DNA from: Actinomycetota bacterium
Lineage (GTDB): Bacteria; Actinomycetota; Actinomycetes; S36-B12; UBA5976
Length of the DNA stretch: 7,229 nt
Assembly (NCBI GenBank): GCA_009702945.1
Contig: WLGZ01000044.1
Coordinates: 1-7,229, forward strand
Reading direction: 5' to 3'
The translations under genes and the position numbers were made by a program. The notes below the pieces were generated by a model that worked only from the letters and a program-made list of their open reading frames with translations, made no database searches and was not told the DNA's origin. Of this stretch, positions 1 through 4,892 are shown piece after piece (the first letter of the stretch is position 1; each line of letters opens with the position of its first letter).

Positions 1-428
1 ATGAATTCAGCATCTGCGCCGGTATCAGCCATCAACTCAAGTCGATTCATTCGCACGGTCAACAGTTGATTTGAAATCTCGATAGCTTCGGTGCTTACTA
101 AGCCTCTTGGTGCCTTTGGAGTTACATCCCCTACTGCAGCGGGCTGTAAGCCACGATTCAACGCATCGATATGTTCTTTGATGACTCGAAGTGGCAAGAA
201 ATGATCGCGTTGCATTCGAAGCACATAACGAAGACGCTCGACATCTACAAGTGAAAATTTACGATATCCACTTGCTGTTCTCTCTGGCGCGACAAGACCA
301 TTGGTTTCAAGGAAACGAATTTTTGAAATTGTGATGTCTTCGAATTCATCGCGAAGTCGAACTAAAACTTCTCCGATACTAAGTAATGCAGGTGACTCTC
401 GCGAGAAATCATATTCCGTGGAGTTCAT
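1..428 (-). CDS. ftsR: MerR-family transcriptional regulator, FtsR-like (C-terminus cut by window edge)
   Basis: The reading frame is open from ATG at 428 to base 1; 142 codons are visible and the 3' end is outside the window. Residues about 16-60 form a MerR winged helix-turn-helix: SIGEVLVRL, then ISKIRFLETNGL and the wing ASGYRKFS. A helical segment with VERLRYVLRMQRDHFLPL follows (about 63-80), also usual for MerR proteins. The place directly after garA matches Rv1828 of M. tuberculosis and FtsR of Corynebacterium glutamicum, a MerR-like activator of ftsZ. From memory that family is about 250 residues long, so roughly 100 C-terminal residues are missing. The ATG directly abuts the garA stop (TAAATG) with only a weak GGGCAG upstream, so translation is probably coupled to garA. 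The MerR assignment is secure. The FtsR role is inferred from synteny, and the effector and target are not visible. Confidence 0.88.
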   Translation of the reverse strand, partial: MNSTEYDFSRESPALLSIGEVLVRLRDEFEDITISKIRFLETNGLVAPERTASGYRKFSLVDVERLRYVLRMQRDHFLPLRVIKEHIDALNRGLQPAAVGDVTPKAPRGLVSTEAIEISNQLLTVRMNRLELMADTGADAEF

Positions 429-881
429 TTACTGCCCTGCAGTTGGTGCCAGCACGAAAACAAATCGGAATTTTCCGATCTGCAATTCATCGCCATTAAC
501 AAGTGCGGTTGTAGTCACTCGATGCTTATTGACGTAGGTACCATTCAGCGAACCTGAGTCACTAAGAATCCACTCTGAACCAACCAATGAAACAGCTGCA
601 TGCTTACGCGACACCGTGACATCGTCTAGAAATACCTTGCTGTCTGAAGAACGGCCGATAGTCATTTGCTCATTAGGTAGCAGCGGGAACTGCATTCCTT
701 CCATGGCTCCCCTGCGAACCACAAGGTGCGCCGAGCCACTCGCTAAATTAGCAATCTTGGCAGCGTCGATTGCGCCAAGTTCACCAGTTTCTGGATCGCT
801 CGCAACTGGGATAACACCGGTTGCATCAGACTCTAAGGACACTGCCTTAGTTAATTCTGGCTCGTCTCCATGACCACTCAT
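429..881 (-). CDS. garA: FHA-domain regulator of 2-oxoglutarate metabolism, GarA/OdhI family
   Basis: This 150-residue protein has a flexible acidic N-terminal tail (about 1-48) and one FHA domain (about 52-145). The phosphothreonine-binding residues are present: GR at 76-77, SRKH at 91-94 and the SLNGTYVN block at 111-118. IFLDDVTVSR-like and NGDELQIGKFRFVF stretches closely resemble GarA/OdhI. In that family the unphosphorylated protein inhibits 2-oxoglutarate dehydrogenase and affects glutamate enzymes, and Ser/Thr kinases PknB/PknG switch it off by phosphorylating a tail threonine that then binds its own FHA domain. Here the tail lacks the usual ETTSVF-type pair; T21 (in DATGVIPV), T11 and T32 are the only tail threonines. 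The gene lies 21 bp after gcvH and abuts the MerR gene, the usual actinobacterial order. The start is supported by AAGG seven bases before ATG. Family assignment is firm; the phosphosite is inference. Confidence 0.93.
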   Translation of the reverse strand: MSGHGDEPELTKAVSLESDATGVIPVASDPETGELGAIDAAKIANLASGSAHLVVRRGAMEGMQFPLLPNEQMTIGRSSDSKVFLDDVTVSRKHAAVSLVGSEWILSDSGSLNGTYVNKHRVTTTALVNGDELQIGKFRFVFVLAPTAGQ

Positions 882-893
882 GTCTCTACCTTA
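882..893 (-). promoter_or_regulatory. garA start region: Shine-Dalgarno AAGG, also a possible -10 (TAAGGT)
   Basis: Read on the minus strand, AAGG (892-889) lies seven bases before the garA ATG and is a reasonable Shine-Dalgarno. The same bases form TAAGGT (893-888), a TANNNT hexamer exactly six bases before ATG, the spacing expected for a leaderless -10. I see no convincing -35. The ribosome-binding reading is the simpler one. Confidence 0.4.
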
Positions 894-902
894 ACGTGAG
901 GT

Positions 903-1295
903 TTAACTTGAAGTAAGTGCCTGGTAGCCCGCAGCGTCCATTAGTGCAGCTGCTAGTTCTGAAGCATTTCCGGCCACTCGCACATCAACTATCCAGCCAT
1001 TCTTGTATGGATCTGAGTTAAGTGTGTCTGGTGCGGTTTCAATTGCATCGTTACGTGCAATAACTTCGCCAGAAACTGGTGCATAGATGTCACTGACGCT
1101 CTTAGTGGATTCCACTTCGCCACAGGTGCCACCAGCGGTCAAGCTATCGCCAACATTTGGCAAGGACACAAACACGATGTCGCCTAGGGCATCTTGGGCA
1201 TAGTCAGTAATACCAAAGCGGATCGTGGATTCATCAATTACCTGAACCCATTCGTGCTCGGCGGTGTAATTCAAATCTGCAGGTATGTTGCTCAT
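903..1295 (-). CDS. gcvH: Glycine cleavage system H protein (lipoyl carrier)
   Basis: GcvH carries the lipoyl arm that passes the aminomethyl group between GcvP and GcvT and is then reoxidised by lipoamide dehydrogenase. The 130-residue length is normal. The family start (YTAEHEWV, 10-17), GITDYAQDALGDIVFVSLP (28-46) and the lipoylation site are all present: VESTKSVSDIYAPVSGEV, with the modified lysine at K65. The C-terminal NSDPYKNGWIVDV block is also typical. No gcvP, gcvT or lipoate-attachment gene is in the window; gcvH apart from gcvPT but beside garA is the recognised actinobacterial arrangement. It starts 24 bp after the DUF881 gene. No Shine-Dalgarno is near the ATG; instead TACGCT sits six bases upstream, suggesting a leaderless transcript in addition to read-through from the upstream genes. 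Confidence 0.96.
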   Translation of the reverse strand: MSNIPADLNYTAEHEWVQVIDESTIRFGITDYAQDALGDIVFVSLPNVGDSLTAGGTCGEVESTKSVSDIYAPVSGEVIARNDAIETAPDTLNSDPYKNGWIVDVRVAGNASELAAALMDAAGYQALTSS

Positions 1296-1307
1296 AAATC
1301 AAGCGTA
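1296..1307 (-). promoter_or_regulatory. Candidate leaderless -10 element of gcvH (TACGCT)
   Basis: On the minus strand TACGCT (1307-1302) fits the actinobacterial -10 pattern TANNNT and lies six bases before the gcvH ATG, so transcription would begin at or next to the start codon. No Shine-Dalgarno is present at a useful distance. The context GTACGCTTG, then three bases, then TATG matches the pgsA start region. No recognisable -35 hexamer is seen 16-18 bp upstream, which limits confidence. Confidence 0.4.
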
Positions 1308-1319
1308 CGCCATTCCTAT

Positions 1320-2057
1320 CTAGGATTTAGGCAGGGGCACGATGGCCGAAATGTCCACATTTTCGCTCTCGGTGATTACCACTTCGCCGCCACCAGAACC
1401 CACGGTGTCTACCAAGCCACCTGGAATTTCAATGGCAGGAACCAGAACTGAAGGATCGCCAATAACGGAGATCTTGATTGGTACCTGCAATGCAGTCCCA
1501 GTTACCGTAATGCCGCTAGTGCTGTCGGCAAACCAACTGTTGGCTACGAGACGAACCGCCAAACCACGATCTGATATTTGAATAGCAGTTGCACCGGCAT
1601 CTCGTAGTTCCTGAATGGCATCAATAAGCGTCGAGGCAGTCAGGTTTCCCGAAATCGAAACTTCGATCCCAGTTCCAATGATGGTTTCACTACCCGCTAA
1701 TACGCCCAGCGCATCAGCTCTACGCTTCGCCTCATTAAGTGCTGAATATTCATCGCCACCCAATAAAGTTTCCCGCGCGTCTTCAAGCCTGGTGTTTTCC
1801 GCTTCAAGTCGGGCTTCGCGTTGCGCTAAATCATCCAACAGACTAACTAGATCACTTTGGCGCGCATTCGCAAGAATCGACTCAGACTCGCTGTCAGCTA
1901 TTGCTGCGGTCAAGGTAAATCCAAGAGCTACGAACAAAACGGTGATAACAACTTGCGTGCCACTGCGCTGCGGACTGAGTGTGCGCTTTAGTCGAAAGCG
2001 TGCCTCTTCTCCAGTTCGCGCTGGTCTGGCTCTGCGTGGGGCTGAGTGCGATCCCAT
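1320..2057 (-). CDS. DUF881 membrane-anchored protein (second copy, Rv1825-like)
   Basis: The 245-residue protein has an Arg-rich cytoplasmic start (RRARPAR at 8-14 and later basic residues), one membrane helix at about 35-54 (VVITVLFVALGFTLTAAIA), a probable coiled coil at about 62-118 rich in Glu, Arg, Leu and Ala, and a C-terminal DUF881 domain (about 120-245) with GTGIEVSISG and LIDAIQELRDAGATAIQIS. Positive-inside topology places the coiled coil and DUF881 domain outside the membrane. Its biochemical function is unknown. Relatives in Firmicutes (YlxW/YlxX) lie beside sbp near cell-division genes. It is the diverged partner of the gene at 2389-3183 and lacks that copy's INGRRLTPTSAIR stretch. 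It starts 2 bp after the sbp stop, with GAAGG seven bases upstream of ATG overlapping the sbp end, so the two genes are probably co-translated. Confidence 0.85.
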   Translation of the reverse strand: MGSHSAPRRARPARTGEEARFRLKRTLSPQRSGTQVVITVLFVALGFTLTAAIADSESESILANARQSDLVSLLDDLAQREARLEAENTRLEDARETLLGGDEYSALNEAKRRADALGVLAGSETIIGTGIEVSISGNLTASTLIDAIQELRDAGATAIQISDRGLAVRLVANSWFADSTSGITVTGTALQVPIKISVIGDPSVLVPAIEIPGGLVDTVGSGGGEVVITESENVDISAIVPLPKS

Positions 2058-2059
2058 AC

Positions 2060-2392
2060 TTAGGCCTTCAGCAGATGTCTTCTAATAGCAGCAACGTTGG
2101 CGAAGATGCGCATAGTTAGCACGACTACGACACCGGTAGACATTTGGGATCCAACACCAAGTTGATCACCAAGGAAAACAATTACGGCTGCAACCAAAAC
2201 GTTTGATAAAAATGAGATCACAAAGATTCGGTCATTGAACAAACCGTCAAGCACTGATCTAAATGCCCCAAACACCGCATCAAGTGCTGCCACCACTGCG
2301 ATCGGGAGGTATGGCTGTAGCCACACAGGAACTGTTGGTTGCAGCAAAAGTCCAAGCACAATTCCAACTAGCAAACCGATTGCTGGAATCAT
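2060..2392 (-). CDS. sbp: Small basic membrane protein Sbp (DUF1290)
   Basis: This 110-residue hydrophobic protein has about three membrane segments (roughly 2-19, 28-46 and 56-76) and a further hydrophobic stretch at 85-100 ending in the family's RIFANVAAIRRHLL. Other hallmarks are PYLPIAVVAALDAVFGAFRS (27-46) and FVISFLSNVL (57-66), which correspond to B. subtilis Sbp encoded near ftsA. The molecular role is not established. Position between two DUF881 genes is conserved in Actinobacteria (Rv1824), which suggests the three products form a membrane complex. That is inference. The ATG overlaps the stop of the upstream DUF881 gene by 4 bp (ATGA), and GAGG lies seven bases before ATG, so translational coupling is likely. 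Confidence 0.93.
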   Translation of the reverse strand: MIPAIGLLVGIVLGLLLQPTVPVWLQPYLPIAVVAALDAVFGAFRSVLDGLFNDRIFVISFLSNVLVAAVIVFLGDQLGVGSQMSTGVVVVLTMRIFANVAAIRRHLLKA

Positions 2393-3183
2393 GGTGCGTC
2401 CTCACTGTTCTTGGATGTAGAACTAGCCGCAGGTAACGTGATGTCCCCTACAGTCTGTAGTTCCCAGATTACGCCGTATTGCGTCTCTAACTCTTCAAGC
2501 AATAGCCCTGCCGGATTTTCTCTGAATCGACCAGCCAACTGATCAGCATCAGAACCGATTGCTGACACTACGTAAGGTGGCGACATCGGACGATAGTTAA
2601 CCAGGATTGCCTCACCAGCTGCGCGAATGGCCGACGTTGGAGTCAGTCTGCGGCCGTTTATTGCTATGTCTGTCGCACCTGCTTGCCAAAGGCCATTGAC
2701 AATCATCTGAAGGTCTCGGTCTATAACTTTGCCTGGAGGTGTTTCATCGCCTTGTAACGGATCTATTGGCGCATCATCTATGGTTACCGTTACTCCATCA
2801 CCTGTTACCTCTGTCTGACCCGTGGCAAGGCGGAGTCGATCAAGTCGCGCTCGAGCCTGCTCACCTAGTGAAGTTCCGGCCAGAGTGGCGGCCTCAGCGT
2901 TAAGTAAATCGTTTTGCGCGGTTAACACTGACACTTCTAGTTCTTGTACTCGACGGTCAGCTGCGGTTACGCGCTCCACGAGTGCATCTCTTGTCAAGGA
3001 ATTTTCACTTGCCTGAATTCTGGTTTGCGCAATGGCCATGCCAAGAACCAGAGTTACTAAAGTTGCGGCACCAGCGATAAAGAAGACTCTTAGCCGCCCA
3101 GAGTTTTGATTAGGTGCGGTATTTGCGTAATCCGAAGCCAACGCATCGGCTAGTAGCGCATCAAGTGATGCATCAACTCGCAT
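2389..3183 (-). CDS. DUF881 membrane-anchored protein (first copy, Rv1823-like)
   Basis: The 264-residue protein has a cytoplasmic N-terminus of about 30 residues, one membrane helix at about 32-52 (VFFIAGAATLVTLVLGMAIA), a coiled-coil-like stretch at about 58-118, and a canonical DUF881 domain at about 120-248. That domain holds GDGVTVTIDDAP, LQMIVNGLWQAGATDIAING, RRLTPTSAIRAAGEAILVN and PYVVSAIG. The C-terminal tail (about 253-264) is Ser-rich and low in complexity. The domain should lie outside the membrane. No enzyme function is known for the family. Its start overlaps the pgsA end by 11 bp and its stop overlaps sbp by 4 bp, so pgsA, this gene and sbp are almost certainly one transcriptional unit. 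GAGAG four bases before the ATG is a weak ribosome-binding site. Family and context are clear; function is unknown. Confidence 0.9.
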   Translation of the reverse strand: MRVDASLDALLADALASDYANTAPNQNSGRLRVFFIAGAATLVTLVLGMAIAQTRIQASENSLTRDALVERVTAADRRVQELEVSVLTAQNDLLNAEAATLAGTSLGEQARARLDRLRLATGQTEVTGDGVTVTIDDAPIDPLQGDETPPGKVIDRDLQMIVNGLWQAGATDIAINGRRLTPTSAIRAAGEAILVNYRPMSPPYVVSAIGSDADQLAGRFRENPAGLLLEELETQYGVIWELQTVGDITLPAASSTSKNSEDAP

Positions 3184-3763
3184 GAAGCTCTCTTCTCATT
3201 CCAAATACCTGACGGTAATACAACAAACCTGCGTACCAGTACATAGTGATACCCCAAATTAGGAATGCCCAACCAAATACATGCGCCACTTGGCCAACAA
3301 GGCCGCTATAGGTTCCAAGTAGCACTAGTGGGAGCGCGTAGAGCAGGTTCATAGTTGCTGCTTTGCCCACGAAATGAACGGGAATGCCGGTAATTCTAAA
3401 CCGCTTTAGGTAAATCAAAAGTAAGGACATAAGGACATCGCGCAAAATCAATGCGACTACAACCCAGATTGGCAATAAGTCTCGGATGTATAGCGCCGCT
3501 AACGCAGCAACTACGTACAGCCGGTCGGCAAGCGGGTCGAGCAACTCTCCTAGTCGACTGAATTGGTTTAGTTTTCTAGCCAGAAACCCATCGAGCCAAT
3601 CTGTGAACGAACTCACGATCAAAATAACTAGTGCTAAACCATCATTTTCTGGACCAACAATTAGCCAGAAGAAAACCGGGACGCCGAGCAGTCGCAATGC
3701 ACTAAGTGCATTTGGAATAGTCCAATTACTGTTTGCAACGCCTAACTGCGTTGGATTTGCCAT
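3173..3763 (-). CDS. pgsA: CDP-alcohol phosphatidyltransferase (PgsA-type; phosphatidylglycerophosphate or cardiolipin synthase)
   Basis: This integral membrane enzyme moves a phosphatidyl group from CDP-diacylglycerol to an alcohol acceptor. The complete signature DxxDGxxAR-x8-GxxxDxxxD is present: D55, D58, G59, A62, R63, G72, D76 and D80, which bind the metal and CDP. Length (196 residues) and several hydrophobic helices (about 23-37, 42-53, 82-95, 98-118, 131-150 and 155-180) fit the family. WTIPNALSALRLLGVPVFFW (14-33) is the usual N-terminal segment. The position before DUF881 and sbp matches mycobacterial pgsA2 (Rv1822). Sequence alone does not settle whether the acceptor is glycerol-3-phosphate (PgsA) or phosphatidylglycerol (actinobacterial CDP-alcohol-type cardiolipin synthase). 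It is the first gene of the left cluster and faces away from the tRNA gene. No good Shine-Dalgarno is seen; TAGGCT six bases before ATG suggests a leaderless start. Confidence 0.92.
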   Translation of the reverse strand: MANPTQLGVANSNWTIPNALSALRLLGVPVFFWLIVGPENDGLALVILIVSSFTDWLDGFLARKLNQFSRLGELLDPLADRLYVVAALAALYIRDLLPIWVVVALILRDVLMSLLLIYLKRFRITGIPVHFVGKAATMNLLYALPLVLLGTYSGLVGQVAHVFGWAFLIWGITMYWYAGLLYYRQVFGMRRELHAS

Positions 3764-3803
3764 ATCGCAAGCCTACGGTCAACCATGGTGTTTCTATGCG
3801 ATA
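3763..3803. repeat. 7-bp inverted repeat in the pgsA/tRNA divergent region
   Basis: TATCGCA at 3763-3769 and its reverse complement TGCGATA at 3797-3803 flank 27 bp. One arm includes the base before the candidate pgsA -10 through the start codon, the other overlaps the candidate tRNA -10. An operator role is possible, but arms this short could be chance. Confidence 0.3.
3764..3775 (-). promoter_or_regulatory. Candidate leaderless -10 element of pgsA and the left gene cluster (TAGGCT)
   Basis: On the minus strand TAGGCT (3775-3770) fits TANNNT and is followed by six bases and then the pgsA ATG. pgsA is the first gene after the oppositely oriented tRNA, so a promoter is needed in this 63-bp gap. 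The start lacks a clear Shine-Dalgarno, and the same pattern (GTA, any base, GCTTG, three bases, TATG) occurs at gcvH. A -35 element is not recognisable. Confidence 0.45.
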
Positions 3804-3807
3804 GCCT
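3802..3807 (+). promoter_or_regulatory. Weak candidate -10 for the tRNA gene (TAGCCT)
   Basis: TAGCCT fits TANNNT and ends 19 bases before the mature tRNA 5' end, which would give a leader of about a dozen bases. No TTGACA-like -35 is found 16-18 bp upstream. The call rests mainly on the need for a promoter between pgsA and the tRNA. Confidence 0.25.
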
Positions 3808-3826
3808 TTCCCGAGAAGAAAAATAA

Positions 3827-3903
3827 GCCCTGGTACTCCAACTGGCAGAGAGCGCGGTCTCAAACACCGTTCAGTGTGGGTTCGAATCCCACTCAGGGCA
3901 CCA
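3827..3903 (+). tRNA. tRNA with CAA anticodon (leucine, UUG codon), atypical short variable loop, encoded CCA
   Basis: The 77 bases fold into a full cloverleaf. The acceptor stem GCCCTGG pairs with TCAGGGC (last pair G-T), followed by discriminator A and an encoded CCA at 3901-3903. The D stem is three pairs (CTC/GAG) with GG in the loop. The anticodon stem GCGGT/ACCGT closes on the loop CTCAAAC, so the anticodon is CAA with T33 and A37 in place. The variable loop is only five bases (TCAGT), and the T arm is GTGGG, TTCGAAT, CCCAC. CAA reads UUG leucine codons and A73 suits leucyl-tRNA synthetase, but bacterial tRNA-Leu normally carries a long variable arm. The gene runs opposite to all its neighbours, ends 9 bp from the nusB stop and starts 63 bp from pgsA. 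The structure is convincing; aminoacylation identity is inferred from the anticodon alone. Confidence 0.88.
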
Positions 3904-3912
3904 TCTAAACTT

Positions 3913-4311
3913 TTACAAACCAGTAAGCGAGCCTCTGATGTTCGCAATTTGCCCCAAGACACCATTGATAAATTTGCCAGATTCTGGCGTACTCAAAGTT
4001 GCGGCAATTTCGACAGCTTCTGAAACCGCTACCCCGCTATCGACCTCGGGACGCCAAAGCAATTCCGCAATTGCTACCCGAACAATGGCTCGATCTACCG
4101 CTGGCATACGTTCTAGCGGCCAATCTTGGGAGTAGGTAGAAATCACTTCATCGATTCGATCCATATGAAGTTCAACGAGTCCAGCAAGTTCGATTGCATA
4201 GTCGTTTACATCGGGGTTACGTTCGAAAATTTCCGTTGACAATACGCCACGTTGTTCAGCTTCGAAAAGTGATTCAACAGCGCGCTGTCGAGCTTTTGTT
4301 CTAGTGCGCAC
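3913..4311 (-). CDS. nusB: Transcription antitermination factor NusB
   Basis: NusB pairs with NusE (ribosomal protein S10) on boxA RNA and supports antitermination, chiefly of rRNA operons. The 132-residue protein has the arginine-rich N-terminus (RTRTKARQRA, 2-11), AVESLFEAEQRG (11-22), the central ERMPAVDRAIVRVAIAELLW (67-86) and the C-terminal block AVSEAVEIA...GKFINGVLGQIA (95-123), all in family order and at the usual length. The GTG start directly abuts the efp stop (TAAGTG) with no strong ribosome-binding site, so translation probably couples to efp. It is the last gene of the right cluster, and its stop is 9 bp from the 3' end of the opposing tRNA gene. No ordinary hairpin-plus-T terminator follows, so transcripts may run antisense through the tRNA. 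Confidence 0.96.
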   Translation of the reverse strand: MRTRTKARQRAVESLFEAEQRGVLSTEIFERNPDVNDYAIELAGLVELHMDRIDEVISTYSQDWPLERMPAVDRAIVRVAIAELLWRPEVDSGVAVSEAVEIAATLSTPESGKFINGVLGQIANIRGSLTGL

Positions 4312-4872
4312 TTAGTTAACTCGACCTAGGTACGAACCATCTCGAGTATCAACTTTGACCTTGGTGTTTGATTCGATGAAAAGCGGAACCTTAATCTCCG
4401 CACCCGTTTCAAGGGTTGCTGGCTTGCTGCCTGCACTTGAGCGATCGCCCTGTAAACCTGGCTCGGTGTAAGTGATCATCAATTCCACGCTGGCTGGAAG
4501 CTCAAGATAAATCGGAAGGTCGTTATGAATTGCTACGACGCCTTCTTGGTTCTCCAACATGTACTTGGATCCATCACCAACAATTGCGTCTGACAAGGTG
4601 TACTGCTCGAAAGTTTGTAGGGCCATAAAGATCCACCCGTCGCCATCGCGATACAAGTACTGCATGTTTCGCTTATCAACATCGGCAGTTTCAACTGAGA
4701 CACCTGCGTTAAAGGTTTTATCAACGACTTTGCCTGAAAGGATGTTCTTTAGCTTGGTGCGCACGAATGCGGGACCCTTACCTGGCTTAACGTGCTGAAA
4801 CTCAACAACGGTCCAGAGTTGTCCATCGATGTTTAGGACAAGTCCATTTTTTAGATCATTAGTTGAGGCCAC
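4312..4872 (-). CDS. efp: Translation elongation factor P (actinobacterial PGKGP type)
   Basis: EF-P enters the ribosomal E site and rescues stalling at consecutive prolines. The 186-residue protein has the three expected domains: a KOW-like N-terminal domain (MASTNDLKNG to about 64), a middle OB domain (about 65-128) and a C-terminal OB domain with YTEPGLQGDRSSAGSKPATLETG and ending RDGSYLGRVN. The tip loop reads KPGKGPAF with the key lysine at K32. This proline-glycine framed loop is the actinobacterial subfamily, reported to work with an unmodified lysine. The start is placed at GTG 4872, because AAGGAG (4883-4878) lies five bases before it, whereas the upstream in-frame GTG at 4878 overlaps that Shine-Dalgarno. 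The gene is 20 bp after pepQ and abuts nusB. Confidence 0.97.
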   Translation of the reverse strand: MASTNDLKNGLVLNIDGQLWTVVEFQHVKPGKGPAFVRTKLKNILSGKVVDKTFNAGVSVETADVDKRNMQYLYRDGDGWIFMALQTFEQYTLSDAIVGDGSKYMLENQEGVVAIHNDLPIYLELPASVELMITYTEPGLQGDRSSAGSKPATLETGAEIKVPLFIESNTKVKVDTRDGSYLGRVN

Positions 4873-4877
4873 TTGCA

Positions 4878-4883
4878 CTCCTT
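4878..4883 (-). promoter_or_regulatory. Shine-Dalgarno of efp (AAGGAG), decides the start
   Basis: AAGGAG is the strongest ribosome-binding site in the window and is five bases from the GTG at 4872. It overlaps the alternative GTG at 4878, which argues against that start. A strong site fits an abundant translation factor. Confidence 0.8.
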
Positions 4884-4892
4884 GTTAAGTAC

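Noticed and set aside
1..428. Absence of a stop codon in the MerR gene taken as a broken gene
   Set aside because: The frame simply continues beyond the window edge; the visible part is intact and in frame.
1615..2085. Plus-strand open frame of 156 codons opposite the second DUF881 gene
   Set aside because: The product is a Ser/Ala/Arg-rich low-complexity sequence typical of an antisense shadow, and the minus-strand gene has clear domains and operon context.
3782..3789. Palindrome ACCATGGT in the pgsA/tRNA gap
   Set aside because: An 8-bp palindrome is too common to support an operator, and its flanks do not extend the symmetry.
3908..3927. Possible hairpin downstream of the tRNA as its terminator
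   Set aside because: CTTTTAC and GTAAG pair only with two unpaired T bases, the stem is short and no T run follows.
3726..3965. Minus-strand open frame of 79 codons covering the complement of the tRNA gene
   Set aside because: It overlaps the ends of nusB and pgsA out of frame and resembles no protein family; it is a shadow of the tRNA and its neighbours.
4873..4878. Upstream GTG start for efp (two more residues)
   Set aside because: It overlaps the AAGGAG ribosome-binding site, and family proteins begin at the MA-type residues matched by GTG 4872.
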